This document shows, piece after piece, positions 13,254 to 21,695 of a DNA stretch of 22,579 bases; position 1 is the stretch's first letter, and every line of letters begins with the position of its first letter. This DNA comes from Acidobacteriota bacterium (GTDB lineage Bacteria; Acidobacteriota; Vicinamibacteria; Vicinamibacterales; UBA2999). Under the pieces are notes generated by a model. That model saw nothing but the letters and a program-made list of their open reading frames with translations, made no database searches and was not told the origin of the DNA. The DNA lies in assembly GCA_947465275.1 (NCBI GenBank), contig CANIAI010000004.1, forward strand, positions 1 through 22,579. The letters are read 5' to 3'. The position numbers and the translations under genes were made by a program.

Positions 13254-16200
13254 ATGATCGACCGTCTGATTGACGTGGCGCTGCGCAATCGCGCGCTCGT
13301 CGTGGTGTTGTACCTGGGACTTGGCGGTTGGGGGTGGTGGGCGTTGGGTGCCACACCGATCGACGCGATTCCGGACCTCTCTGACAACCAGGTCATCGTC
13401 TTCACCGACTGGCCCGGCCACAGTCCACAGGAGATCGAGGACCAGGTCAGCTATCCGCTGACGACCAGCCTGCAGGGGCTGGCCGGCGTGCGCGTCGTCC
13501 GCGCGCAGTCGGCGTTCGGCTTCTCGATGGTCTACGTGGTGTTCGACGACGCCGTGGACCTGTATTTCGCGAGGACGCGCGTGCTGGAGCGTCTGACGCT
13601 GGTCGCGCGAAGTCTTCCCGCTGGCGCCGTGCCCTCTCTCGGTCCAGACGCCACCGGAGTCGGCCATGTGTTCTGGTACACGCTCGACAGCGCGACCCAC
13701 ACACCCCAGGAACTCCGCACCATTCAGGATTGGTTTGTCCGCTACCAACTCAATGCGGTGCCTGGCGTTGCTGAGGTGGCCTCAGTCGGCGGCCAGGTAC
13801 GGCAGTATCAGATCGACGTCGACCCGAACCGGTTGCGCGGACACGGTCTGACGCTCGGTGCCGTCATTGCGGCGGTTCAAGGCAGCAACGCAAACGTCGG
13901 CGGGAACGTCCTGGAGTCGAACGGGTCGTGGGTCATTGTCCGTGGCGTTGGACTGGTGACCTCGATCGACGACCTGAAGTCGGTCGTCGTTGGCAGTTCC
14001 GGCGGGGTGCCCTTGCGCGTCGGAGATATCGCGGACGTCCGTCTCGGCGATGCGTTCCGCGTGTCTGCACTCATCAAGGGGCATCGCGAAGCCGTCGGCG
14101 GTGTCGTCGTGGCGCGATCCGGCGCGAACACCAAGGCGGTCATCGATGCCGTCAAGGCTCGCATCGCCCAGATTCAACCAGGCCTGCCTGCAGGCGTGAC
14201 GCTCGTGCCGTTCTACGACCGATCCACGCTCATCGAGCAGGCCGTGGGTACGCTACGGGCGGCGCTCCTCGAAGAGATTGCGCTGGTCACGCTGGCGCAC
14301 GTGGTGTTCCTGTTGCACGTGCGTTCGATCCTGATCGTGACGTTGCCCTTGCCGCTGGCCGTGCTGCTCTCGTTTCTGGCGATGCACTATGCGGGGTTCT
14401 CGGCCAACATCATGAGCCTCGCCGGGATTGCGATTGCCATCGGCGTGCTCGTCGACGCGGGCATCGTCGTCACGGAGAACGCGTTCCGATACATCGAACA
14501 GCACGGGATCGATCCGAAGGATCGACCTCGCGTGCTTGAGGCCGTGCGCGCGTCGACGCGGCTCGTCGGCAGGCCAGTCTTCTTTTCAATGGCCATCATT
14601 CTGCTGGCCTTCGTGCCGGTCTTTACGCTCACCGGCCAGGAAGGCAAGCTCTTTCACCCGCTCGCATTCACCAAGACGGCAGCGGTGCTTGCCGCGACGC
14701 TGATCGCCGTCACCCTGGTACCGGTCCTGTGCTCGCTGTTACTAGGCGGACGGATGCACGCCGAAGACCACAACCCCGTGATGCGTGCCTTGCAACGGGT
14801 GTATCGGCCCGCCCTCACGTTTGCGCTGGCGCATCGCGCGCTGACCGTCGGTGTGGCGATTCTTATCTTTGTTGGAGCGCTGGGTCTTGCTCGTCAGATC
14901 GGCAGCGAGTTCATGCCGTCTCTCTATGAGGGCGACCTCATGTTCATGCCCATTGCCGATCCGGCGATCGCGCTATCCGAGAACACGGCCATCGCGAAAA
15001 GCCAGAATGCCGCGCTGTTGCGGGTACCGGAGGTGGCGTCGGTCGTGGCCAAGGTCGGCCGCGCGGATACATCCACGGACCCGTCGCCGCTCAACATGAC
15101 CGAGACGATCGTGCACCTCAAGCCCAGGACCCAGTGGCGGTCAGGCATGACGCTGGACGCGCTGCGGGACGAGATGAGCCGCGCGGCCCAGCTTCCGGGT
15201 GTCGCCAATATCTGGACGATGCCGATCGTGAATCGGATCGACATGCTCAGCACGGGCATCCGATCCGAAGTGGGCGTGAAGATCTTCGGCACCGACCTGA
15301 CGGTGCTCGAAAGCCTCGCCAGACAGGTGGCGAACGCTGTCGCCCGAGTGCCCGGCGCGGGCGGTGTGTATCCGGAGCCGGTGTCCAGCGGCCAGTACCT
15401 CAACATCACGATCGACCGCGAAGCCGCGGCGCGCTACGGCATCGGGGTGGGCGACATTCAGACCGTGATCGAGCACGCCGTCGGCGAGACCGTCGTGGGG
15501 ACGGCGATCGACGGCCGTCGTCGCGTGCCTATACGCGTGCGGTACGCCGGGGATTACCGGCGCGACGCGCAGGCCGTCTCCGGCGTGCTGGTGGCCTCGC
15601 CCTCGGGACTGCAGGTGCCGCTCGGTCAGCTCGCGCGCATTCAGCAGGTGCGGGGACCGTCGATGATCTCCTCCGAGAACGGCCTCCTGCTCGCCACCGT
15701 GCTGCTGAACGTGCAGGGACGCGATGTCGGAGGGTTCGTCACCGAGGCCAGAGCGGCTGTGACCAACGCCGTGCCGCTCCCGGCTGGTTACTTCATCGGG
15801 TGGAGCGGGCGGTGGGAGAACCAGGAACGTGCCCGGGCGCGACTGCAGATTGTTGTGCCGGTCGTCGTGCTGGTGATCTTCGTGCTGCTCTGGCTCACAT
15901 ATCGCTCACTCGCGGAAGCCGCGCATGTCTTGCTGGCAGTCCCGTTCGCACTCTCCGGCGGGGTGTACCTGCTGTGGGCGCTCGGCTACAACTTTTCGGT
16001 GGCCGTGTGGGTGGGCTTCATCGCGCTATTCGGGACCGCCGTACAGACGGGTGTCGTGATGGTCATCTATCTGGAGGAAGCGGTGGAGCGGAAGCGACAG
16101 GCACTAGGTGGGGTGCTGACCAGAGCCGCGTTGCGTGACGCCGTGATGGAAGGTGCGCTCCTGCGCCTGCGGCCGAAGGTGATGACGGTCACCACCGTGG

Positions 16201-16832
16201 TCGCGGGACTGCTGCCGCTGATGTGGAGCGATCGCGTCGGCGCGGAGGTGATGAAGCCTCTGGCCACACCGGTGCTCGGCGGCATGGTGTCTTCGCTCGC
16301 GCATGTGCTGATTGTTACGCCCGCTATCTTCTTCTGGCTCCGCGAGCGCCAGCTCGGTCTCACGCCCGCCGCGGTCGACGTCGCCGAGCGACGCTCATCA
16401 CGCGCACGACTGGCAGTCGTGGTCGGTGGGATTGCCGTCGTCAGCGTGGCCGCGTGGCTACTGTCCGCCCGGGTGTCGAAGACTGCTGAGCCGGCGGACG
16501 CGCCCATTGTGCAGGTGGCCACGGCCGGTGCACTCGACGTCGTCGTGCGCGCGCCTGGCGGCGCCTTGAGGCAGGGTCGCAATCGCTTCGTGCTCGAGTT
16601 CCGCCGGGCAGGACGTGCGGATCTCGTGGATGTCGGGCAGGTCCGTGCCGCGGCGAGCATGCCCATGCCCGGCATGACGATGTCCGGCGGCCTCCAGGTT
16701 GAGCGGTCCGCGGTGCCCGGACGCTACGCCGTGAGTGGTGAGTTCGGCATGGCCGGCATGTGGCAATGGACGGTTGAGTGGGATGGACCCGAAGGAGCTG
16801 GCTCCGCGGCGTTCGAAGGGGGTGTGCAATGA
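13254..16832 (+). CDS. cusA: CusA-type Cu/Ag RND efflux pump with C-terminal YtkA-like extension
   Basis: 1192-aa heavy-metal RND transporter, the proton-driven inner-membrane pump of the CusCBA complex. Family signs: IPDLSDNQVIVFTDWPG at 39-55, Asp401 and ENA409-410-type residues in GVLVDAGIVVTENA (helix 4 relay), and MPSLYEGDL at 554-562. Copper specificity is supported because all three methionines of the E. coli CusA metal site have counterparts: Met565 (LMFMP), Met615 (PLNMTET) and Met664 (RIDMLSTG). Unusually, after the normal end (about 1046) comes another membrane helix (about 1053-1071) and a roughly 110-residue periplasmic domain with MPMPGMTMSGG and PGRYAVSGEFGMAGMWQW, the pattern of YtkA-like/FixH-like copper proteins. 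ATG 13254 has GGGGG 5 nt upstream; GTG 13251 is the alternative. It overlaps cusC by 4 nt. Confidence 0.94.
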   Translation: MIDRLIDVALRNRALVVVLYLGLGGWGWWALGATPIDAIPDLSDNQVIVFTDWPGHSPQEIEDQVSYPLTTSLQGLAGVRVVRAQSAFGFSMVYVVFDDAVDLYFARTRVLERLTLVARSLPAGAVPSLGPDATGVGHVFWYTLDSATHTPQELRTIQDWFVRYQLNAVPGVAEVASVGGQVRQYQIDVDPNRLRGHGLTLGAVIAAVQGSNANVGGNVLESNGSWVIVRGVGLVTSIDDLKSVVVGSSGGVPLRVGDIADVRLGDAFRVSALIKGHREAVGGVVVARSGANTKAVIDAVKARIAQIQPGLPAGVTLVPFYDRSTLIEQAVGTLRAALLEEIALVTLAHVVFLLHVRSILIVTLPLPLAVLLSFLAMHYAGFSANIMSLAGIAIAIGVLVDAGIVVTENAFRYIEQHGIDPKDRPRVLEAVRASTRLVGRPVFFSMAIILLAFVPVFTLTGQEGKLFHPLAFTKTAAVLAATLIAVTLVPVLCSLLLGGRMHAEDHNPVMRALQRVYRPALTFALAHRALTVGVAILIFVGALGLARQIGSEFMPSLYEGDLMFMPIADPAIALSENTAIAKSQNAALLRVPEVASVVAKVGRADTSTDPSPLNMTETIVHLKPRTQWRSGMTLDALRDEMSRAAQLPGVANIWTMPIVNRIDMLSTGIRSEVGVKIFGTDLTVLESLARQVANAVARVPGAGGVYPEPVSSGQYLNITIDREAAARYGIGVGDIQTVIEHAVGETVVGTAIDGRRRVPIRVRYAGDYRRDAQAVSGVLVASPSGLQVPLGQLARIQQVRGPSMISSENGLLLATVLLNVQGRDVGGFVTEARAAVTNAVPLPAGYFIGWSGRWENQERARARLQIVVPVVVLVIFVLLWLTYRSLAEAAHVLLAVPFALSGGVYLLWALGYNFSVAVWVGFIALFGTAVQTGVVMVIYLEEAVERKRQALGGVLTRAALRDAVMEGALLRLRPKVMTVTTVVAGLLPLMWSDRVGAEVMKPLATPVLGGMVSSLAHVLIVTPAIFFWLRERQLGLTPAAVDVAERRSSRARLAVVVGGIAVVSVAAWLLSARVSKTAEPADAPIVQVATAGALDVVVRAPGGALRQGRNRFVLEFRRAGRADLVDVGQVRAAASMPMPGMTMSGGLQVERSAVPGRYAVSGEFGMAGMWQWTVEWDGPEGAGSAAFEGGVQ

Positions 16833-18136
16833 CGGCTCGGCGCGCGGGTCTTGTGATGGGCATAGTGGCGCTGGCATGTCCAGTGGCGGCAAGCGGACAG
16901 AGCCGCACGGCACCACGTTCGGCCGAGTTCATCAATGCCGCGACGGGCGTCAGCCTCGACGAAGCGGTGCAGCAGGCACTGAGGCTTGCGCCGCCCCTGC
17001 GTGAAATGCGTAGCGAGGTCGATGCGGCGCGAGGCATGCGCGTGCAGGCTGGCCTTCGACCCAATCCGGAAGTGATGCTGGAGCGGCGCGATGCGCCCAC
17101 TGGGATGGATGCGCAGACCATGGCGAGCGTCGAATGGCCGCTCGAACTGGGCCGGCGTCGCGCGCGCATCTCCGCGGCGGAACGGAACATCCGAGCGGCT
17201 GAACTCGGGGTGGCGGATCAGGAGAGGCGTCTCGCCGCCGAGGTGCGGACGCGCTATGGCGCGGTCCTGACCGGTGCGCGTGTGCTCGACGTTCTTGCGG
17301 ACATGGTGGAGGTGACGCGCCAGCAGCGCGACCTCGTTGCGGCGCGCGTGGATGCGGGTGGTGCTCCAGCCATCGAGCGCGACGCGCTGGAGATCGAACT
17401 CGGGAGGCTGGAAGCGGATCTCGCCCTGCAGACCGGTCGCGTTCGCGCGTCCGTCGCGGAAGTCAGGCGGATCGTCGCGGTTCCACCGGACCAGCCATTC
17501 GTGCTGCGGGACACCCTGGAGGACGTGCGCAGGCGAATGCCGCCGGGTGCGCCGGCGCTACGTGAAAGCGGTGAGCGGTCTGATCTGCGTGAGGCACGAG
17601 CGCAAGTAGCCGTGGCCGACGCCAGGGTGGAGCAGATCCGGCAAGAGGCCCGGCCGGCTCTGAAGGTGTTCGCAGGCTACATGCGCATGGACAATGCCTT
17701 TTCCCAACTCGGGCAGACGTCAGCGGGCACGCTGGAACCCGTCAGCGGCGTCTTCCATTACGCCACCGGTGGCGTGAAGTTCACGCTGCCGTTCAACCGC
17801 GCACAAGGTGACGCGCAAGCAGCCAGGGCTGCGCAGGCCGGCGCGCAGGCGGCCGTCGATGCTGTGTCGCTGACCGTGGACGCCGAGCGGCGAGCTGCCA
17901 CAGCACAGCTTGAAGCGGCGCAAGCCGCCGTGCGCGTGCTCGAGACCACAAGAACGCGAGCCAAACGGCTCCTCGACGTCGTCGGACAGAGCTATCAGTT
18001 GGGTCGCGGGACGCTGGCGGACGTCCTCGCGGAGCGACGCCGCTATGTCGACGTCGAACGGGCATATGTCGAAACCGCAGGCGCCGAGTACGAGGCCGCG
18101 GTAGCCATGGACGTGGCAATGGGAGGTGTGCGATGA
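16829..18136 (+). CDS. cusC: TolC/CusC-family outer-membrane efflux protein
   Basis: 435 aa, the outer-membrane exit duct of the Cus-type complex. A signal peptide (MTARRAGLVMGIVALACPVAASG) is followed by VSLDEAVQQALRLAPPL, the standard opening of the outer-membrane efflux family. The body is two repeats of long Ala/Arg/Glu-rich helices (for example RRARISAAERNIRAAELGVADQ cut into heptads), with EWPLELGRR and KFTLPFNRAQGDAQAA at the repeat beginnings. The C-terminus has the usual YQLGRGTLADVLAERRRYVDVERAY pattern. A Cys occurs in the leader, but the surrounding residues are not a good lipobox, so acylation is uncertain. ATG 16829 overlaps the cusA stop (ATGA) and has a GAAGGGGG stretch upstream; a longer frame from 16778 lies inside cusA. 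Confidence 0.92.
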   Translation: MTARRAGLVMGIVALACPVAASGQSRTAPRSAEFINAATGVSLDEAVQQALRLAPPLREMRSEVDAARGMRVQAGLRPNPEVMLERRDAPTGMDAQTMASVEWPLELGRRRARISAAERNIRAAELGVADQERRLAAEVRTRYGAVLTGARVLDVLADMVEVTRQQRDLVAARVDAGGAPAIERDALEIELGRLEADLALQTGRVRASVAEVRRIVAVPPDQPFVLRDTLEDVRRRMPPGAPALRESGERSDLREARAQVAVADARVEQIRQEARPALKVFAGYMRMDNAFSQLGQTSAGTLEPVSGVFHYATGGVKFTLPFNRAQGDAQAARAAQAGAQAAVDAVSLTVDAERRAATAQLEAAQAAVRVLETTRTRAKRLLDVVGQSYQLGRGTLADVLAERRRYVDVERAYVETAGAEYEAAVAMDVAMGGVR

Positions 18137-19701
18137 GGAACGCGGCTGTGACGCTGAGTTGGCCTGGAGTGGCGGTGGCGACGGTCGGGTTGGTCGCCGG
18201 CGGTATTGCCGTTGGGATTGTTGCCACCCGGCGGAGTGCCACACCACCGCCGGAATCGATGCCGGCCGCGGACGCGCGGCCCGCGGCCAATCGCCCCCCT
18301 ACACCCGAGTCCGTCGGCGATGTGACGCTGACACTGAGTGCCGAGATGCGCGCCCGCGCGTCCATCGAAACAGCACAGGTTGCTTCCGGACCCGCGGCGG
18401 CCGCGATTCGCCTGCCGGGCATTGTCGGCCCCAACACGTACACGCAAACGGTCGTCACCTCGCTCGTGGCGGGCCGCGTGGAGACCGTCGCCGCGGAACT
18501 CGGTGGACACGTGCGGAAGGGGCAGGTGTTGGCGCGAGTGCAGAGTCCCGAGGTGGCCGAGTCACGAGAGCGCCTCGTCTCCGCTCAGGCGATGCTGGAC
18601 GCCCATGACCGTGAACTCCGCCGTCTGGAGCAACTCACGGAAATTGGTGCCGCGAGCCGACAAGAGCTTGAGCGAGCCCATGCGGAACATGCCGCGCAGG
18701 TCGCCAGCATTGAGACGGCTCGGGCCCGTCTGGCCTTGTTGGGAGCGGACGCTCCAGACGGTTCCAATGGTGCGACGTATCTCGTACGGGCGCCCTCGAC
18801 GGGAGTGGTTACCGCACGCACCGCGAACCCTGGCGTGAATGTCGATCCGGCGACGGCGCTCTTTACCGTCAGCGATCTGTCGACGGTGTGGGTCGTGGCA
18901 GACGTCTATGAACGCGATCTCGCCGCCGTCCGCGTCGGCCAGCCGGCCCATGTCGTCACTGGTGCGTATCCGAACGACGTCGTGACCGGACGCGTGACGT
19001 TCATCGACCCACAGATGCGCCAGGACACCCGGACCGCTCAGGTGCGGATTCAGGTGCCCAACACGAATGGCCGGTTGCGCCTCGGTATGTTCACCGACGT
19101 CCGGATCGATCGAGCGGCGGGTGCCAACACTCTGAGCGTACCGGCGTCAGCAGTTCAGGCACTCGGTGACCGACGTGTGGTCTACGTGCCAGTGCCGGGT
19201 CGTTCTGACGCCTTCACCGAGCGCGAAGTCCGAGTCGGCGACGCTGACCGCGATTCCGTGCCGGTGCTGAGCGGCCTGGCCGCGGGTGACACTGTCGTCA
19301 CGCAAGGGGCCTTTTTCCTGCGAGCCGAGATTGAGCGACTCGGCTTGCGTGGAAACGTGGCACCTGCCACCGCAGCGCCGTCGCCCGCGCCCGCGGCGGT
19401 CGAACCACCGTCGGCTCCAGCGGTCTCCGCACCGGCTGAGCGGCAGACGGTTCCGGTCTCCGTCACTGCGACTGGCTTCGAACCATCGCGTGTGTCCGTG
19501 CGCCCGGGCACGATTGTCACGCTAGTGTTCACGCGGACGGTGGAGGAGACGTGCGCCACCGAGGTCGTCGTGCCGGCGTTGAATCTGAGAAAGCCGTTGC
19601 CGCTGGGCAGGCCAGTCTCTGTTGAGGTCAAGACCGGCAGCGGGGAGATCGCGTTTGCCTGTGGGATGCGGATGTTTACCGGTGCAGTGGTTGCTCAATA
19701 G
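18133..19701 (+). CDS. cusB: CusB-type periplasmic adaptor with C-terminal cupredoxin-like domain
   Basis: 522-aa membrane-fusion protein linking CusA to CusC. One N-terminal anchor (about 12-31) leads to a Pro/Ala linker, then the adaptor: a beta-barrel/lipoyl part (SLVAGRVETVAAELGGHVRKGQ), a coiled-coil hairpin at about 140-200 (ESRERLVSAQAMLDAHDREL ... ARARLALL), a second lipoyl half (YLVRAPSTGVVTARTANPG) and a C-terminal barrel (GLAAGDTVVTQGAFFLRAE). A Pro/Ala-rich linker (about 408-437) joins an added domain of some 85 residues: VSVTATGFEPSRVSVRPG, EETCATEVVVPAL and FACGMRM. These are the hallmarks of a plastocyanin-like cupredoxin domain with Cys474, Cys510 and Met512 as possible copper ligands. 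The start overlaps the cusC stop by 4 nt. Last gene of the operon. Confidence 0.92.
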   Translation: MRNAAVTLSWPGVAVATVGLVAGGIAVGIVATRRSATPPPESMPAADARPAANRPPTPESVGDVTLTLSAEMRARASIETAQVASGPAAAAIRLPGIVGPNTYTQTVVTSLVAGRVETVAAELGGHVRKGQVLARVQSPEVAESRERLVSAQAMLDAHDRELRRLEQLTEIGAASRQELERAHAEHAAQVASIETARARLALLGADAPDGSNGATYLVRAPSTGVVTARTANPGVNVDPATALFTVSDLSTVWVVADVYERDLAAVRVGQPAHVVTGAYPNDVVTGRVTFIDPQMRQDTRTAQVRIQVPNTNGRLRLGMFTDVRIDRAAGANTLSVPASAVQALGDRRVVYVPVPGRSDAFTEREVRVGDADRDSVPVLSGLAAGDTVVTQGAFFLRAEIERLGLRGNVAPATAAPSPAPAAVEPPSAPAVSAPAERQTVPVSVTATGFEPSRVSVRPGTIVTLVFTRTVEETCATEVVVPALNLRKPLPLGRPVSVEVKTGSGEIAFACGMRMFTGAVVAQ

Positions 19702-19762
19702 CAACGAGTGACGACCAGGGGCCGCCCGTAGGGAGTGACGAGGCGCGTGGGCGATTCGGGCG

Positions 19763-20173
19763 TCATGACCGCGCGAGGTCGCCAAGGATCACGCAGTCAG
19801 GGCCTGGTCCGCCCGCGCAGCGCGAGTCGAAGGACCCCACAAGCTCCTCGAGTGATTGCTCCAGTGCCCGCAGCTCGCCGAGTTGCACCCGCACCTGTTC
19901 GAGTTGTTCCGCCGCCAGTGTCCTGGCGTCCATGCACGCACTGCTAGGGTCGGCCGTGAGGGCCACCAGCTGCTTTACCTGTTCGATTGAGAAGCCAAAC
20001 TCCCGACACCGTTTGATGAACGTCAGGCGCTCGACGTCAGTGTTGTCGTAGACGCGCTGCCCACTGCCCATGCGGCGGGCCTTACGAAGCAGGCCGACCT
20101 CCTCGTAGTAGCGGATCGTCGGCGGGTTGAGGGCGGCGCGGCTGGCGAGAGTTCCGATTCTGAACGTGTGCAT
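19763..20173 (-). CDS. MerR-family metal-responsive regulator (divalent-metal type)
   Basis: 136 aa. The DNA-binding domain is typical (FRIGTLASRAALNPPTIRYYEEVGLL, then GQRVYDNTDVERLTFIKRCREFGFS), followed by a dimer helix and a metal loop C119-x7-C127 (CAGGPGPDC). Cys80 at the start of the dimer helix (SSACMDA) matches the extra Cys of ZntR/MerR/CadR-type sensors; the Cu(I) sensor CueR has Ser there. A +2 ion (Zn, Cd, Pb, Co or Hg) is therefore a more likely inducer than copper, which agrees with the neighbouring CDF-like transporter. ATG 20173 was chosen because the MerR fold starts right there; the longer frame runs back through the operator into the divergent gene. No clear ribosome site. 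It probably activates the promoter at 20187-20217. Confidence 0.92.
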   Translation of the reverse strand: MHTFRIGTLASRAALNPPTIRYYEEVGLLRKARRMGSGQRVYDNTDVERLTFIKRCREFGFSIEQVKQLVALTADPSSACMDARTLAAEQLEQVRVQLGELRALEQSLEELVGSFDSRCAGGPGPDCVILGDLARS

Positions 20174-20186
20174 AGGCAGTTTTCGC

Positions 20187-20217
20187 TTGACCCTCAAGTT
20201 ACTTGAAGGTTTACGGT
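20187..20217 (+). promoter_or_regulatory. MerR-type operator/promoter with 19-bp spacer
   Basis: -35 TTGACC (20187-20192), 19-bp spacer, weak -10 TACGGT (20212-20217). The dyad ACCCTCAAGTTACTTGAAGGT (20190-20210) fills the spacer: arms ACCCTCAAG and CTTGAAGGT match at eight of nine positions about a 3-bp centre. The over-long spacer with a dyad in the middle is the hallmark of MerR-activated promoters. It drives the transporter rightward, and also lies 16 bp before the regulator's own start. Confidence 0.85.
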
Positions 20218-20242
20218 CATGGGTGCGAGGAGAGTTGACGTC

Positions 20243-21046
20243 ATGAGTCGGTCCGTTTTCAAGCTCCCGCGCATGGACTGTGGCGCGGAGGAGCAGTTGG
20301 TGCGCATGGCGTTGGCTGATCAGGCTGACGTGGTGCACGTGGCCATCGACCTCTCCCTGCGTGAGGTCGCCATTGTTCATGCAGGCCCGCTCGAACCTAT
20401 TTCCAGCCGTCTCGGCTCGTTGAAGCTGGGTGCCGAGCTCATCAGTAGCGAGCTTGGCGAGACTGCCTGGCCGCTCCCTGGCCTCAAGGCCGGTGTGACC
20501 TCCGAAGCACGCACGCTGAAGATCGTGCTCGGGATCAATGCGGGGATGTTCGCCGCCGAGGCCGTGGCGGCGGTCCTCGCAGACTCTTCCGCGCTTCTTG
20601 CGGATTCACTCGACATGTTCGCCGACGCGGCCGTGTACGGGCTTGCGCTGTACGGCGTCCATCGCTCCCAGTCTGGTCAGCTCAAGGCAGCGCGGATGAG
20701 CGGATGGCTGCAGCTGCTTCTGGCGATCGGCGCTCTCTTGGAGGTGGTGCGCCGGGCTGCGTTCGGTAGCGAGCCTGAGTCCCTGCTGATGGGCGGGGTC
20801 GCAGCCGTGGCGCTTGTCGCGAACGTGACGTGCATGTGGCTGCTGGCACGGCATCGTCACGGGGGCGCGCACATGAGGGCGAGTTGGATATTCACGACCA
20901 ACGACGTGATTGCCAACGCCGGAGTTATAGCAGCAGCGGTGATCACGCACGCGACCGCGTCGAACCTGCCGGACCTAGTCATCGCTGCCGTTATCGGCGG
21001 TGTGGTTCTCAGAGGTGCGATGCGCATCTTGCGATTGAAGAGCTAG
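20243..21046 (+). CDS. CDF-like cation transporter with N-terminal HMA-like segment
   Basis: 267 aa, inner membrane, probable exporter of divalent metal ions under MerR control. Residues 1-80 resemble a metal-binding HMA-like domain (FKLPRMDCGAEEQLVRMAL), with one Cys (Cys13) in place of a CxxC pair. From about 90 come membrane helices with CDF features: VLADSSALLADSLDMFADA (Asp124-x3-Asp128) and, in a later helix, FTTNDVIANAG (Asn220-Asp221) where common zinc CDFs have H-x3-D. HRHGGAH (204-210) is a His-rich loop. It ends right after the last helix, so the usual C-terminal cytoplasmic domain is absent. ATG 20243 has GAGGAGAG 8 nt upstream; ATG 20219 is excluded because it would lie upstream of the transcription start predicted from the MerR promoter. 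Confidence 0.85.
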   Translation: MSRSVFKLPRMDCGAEEQLVRMALADQADVVHVAIDLSLREVAIVHAGPLEPISSRLGSLKLGAELISSELGETAWPLPGLKAGVTSEARTLKIVLGINAGMFAAEAVAAVLADSSALLADSLDMFADAAVYGLALYGVHRSQSGQLKAARMSGWLQLLLAIGALLEVVRRAAFGSEPESLLMGGVAAVALVANVTCMWLLARHRHGGAHMRASWIFTTNDVIANAGVIAAAVITHATASNLPDLVIAAVIGGVVLRGAMRILRLKS

Positions 21047-21054
21047 CGCGGACG

Positions 21055-21080
21055 AGGCCACAATCGTTCAGCCGTGGCCT
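21055..21080 (+). terminator. Hairpin after the cation transporter
   Basis: AGGCCAC (21055-21061) and GTGGCCT (21074-21080) form a perfect 7-bp stem with a 12-nt loop, 8 bp after the transporter stop, followed by TATCC with no T-run. It is a possible terminator or attenuator ahead of the next small gene. Confidence 0.4.
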
Positions 21081-21108
21081 TATCCGTGCTGTGCTAGCGT
21101 ATCGACGC

Positions 21109-21339
21109 ATGGCTGACCTGGGTGTGACGATCACCTGCCCGCAGTGCGGCACTGCGACGGCAGAGAAGATGCCGACGGATCGTTGCGTGTTCTTCTACGA
21201 CTGTCCTGGCTGTGCGGCGGTGCTCAAGCCCAAGCCTGGCGATTGCTGCGTGTTCTGCTCATACGGGGACAAGCGATGTCCGCCGATCCAGGACGGCGTG
21301 CGATGTCCAAACCCGGCTGGTCCACCCGCGTGTTGTTGA
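21109..21339 (+). CDS. GDCCVxC-domain small cysteine-rich protein
   Basis: 76 aa with eleven cysteines: TCPQC (9-13), Cys26, CPGC (32-35), GDCCVFC (44-50), Cys57, Cys66 and a terminal CC. The block PGDCCVFCSYGDKRCPPIQ is the signature of the GDCCVxC domain, whose members are small soluble proteins found beside MerR regulators and metal transporters; some relatives carry selenocysteine. Function is not established. The Cys pairs suggest zinc-ribbon-like metal binding, perhaps handing metal to the transporter. There is no clear ribosome site; TGC-TAGCGT (21092-21100) may be an extended -10 very close to the ATG. The large open frame further upstream overlaps the transporter out of frame and was not used. 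Confidence 0.82.
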   Translation: MADLGVTITCPQCGTATAEKMPTDRCVFFYDCPGCAAVLKPKPGDCCVFCSYGDKRCPPIQDGVRCPNPAGPPACC

Positions 21340-21656
21340 ACCTCGCCGCGTTTACTGTCGCTGCCGGGCTCGAGATTGCCGGTTGCTTCGCGTTCTGGGC
21401 GTGGCTGCGGAACGGACGCTCCGCCGTGGTGGCTCTGCTGGGCGCTGTCAGCTTGGTCGGTTTTGCCGTGATGCTGACGAAGGTTGACGCGCCGTTTGCC
21501 GGTCGGGCCTACGCCGCGTACGGCGGCATCTACATCGCCGCGTCCTTGGTGTGGCTGTTGATCGTGGAAGGGCAGAAGCCTTCGACTCCCGACATGCTTG
21601 GGGCGGCGTTAGCTGTTGCAGGGGCAGTCACTATCGTCGCCTTCAACAGGCCATAG
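21303..21656 (+). CDS. YnfA-family (UPF0060) small membrane protein
   Basis: About 117 aa with four predicted membrane helices. Family pattern: LEIAGCFAFWAWLRNGRSA, FAGRAYAAYGGIYIAASLVWLLIVEG, then D-M-L-G-A-A-L-A-V-A-G-A. YnfA proteins are close in fold to small multidrug-resistance exporters, and some have been linked to efflux, but the substrate here is unknown. The start is uncertain: ATG 21303 overlaps the previous gene by 37 bp; ATG 21276, in the same frame, has GGGGA 6 nt upstream but would overlap by 64 bp; GTG 21330 is closest to the usual family N-terminus. The overlap implies translational coupling with the GDCCVxC gene, so the two probably form one unit after the transporter. Confidence 0.85.
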   Translation: MSKPGWSTRVLLNLAAFTVAAGLEIAGCFAFWAWLRNGRSAVVALLGAVSLVGFAVMLTKVDAPFAGRAYAAYGGIYIAASLVWLLIVEGQKPSTPDMLGAALAVAGAVTIVAFNRP

Positions 21657-21695
21657 CCATTCCATCGCTGCCTCGTCTCACCGAACGTGTGGGAG

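Noticed and set aside
19702..19762. Possible terminator between cusB and the MerR gene
   Set aside because: Only CGCCC/GGGCG arms 23 bases apart were found, with no T-run; too weak to list.
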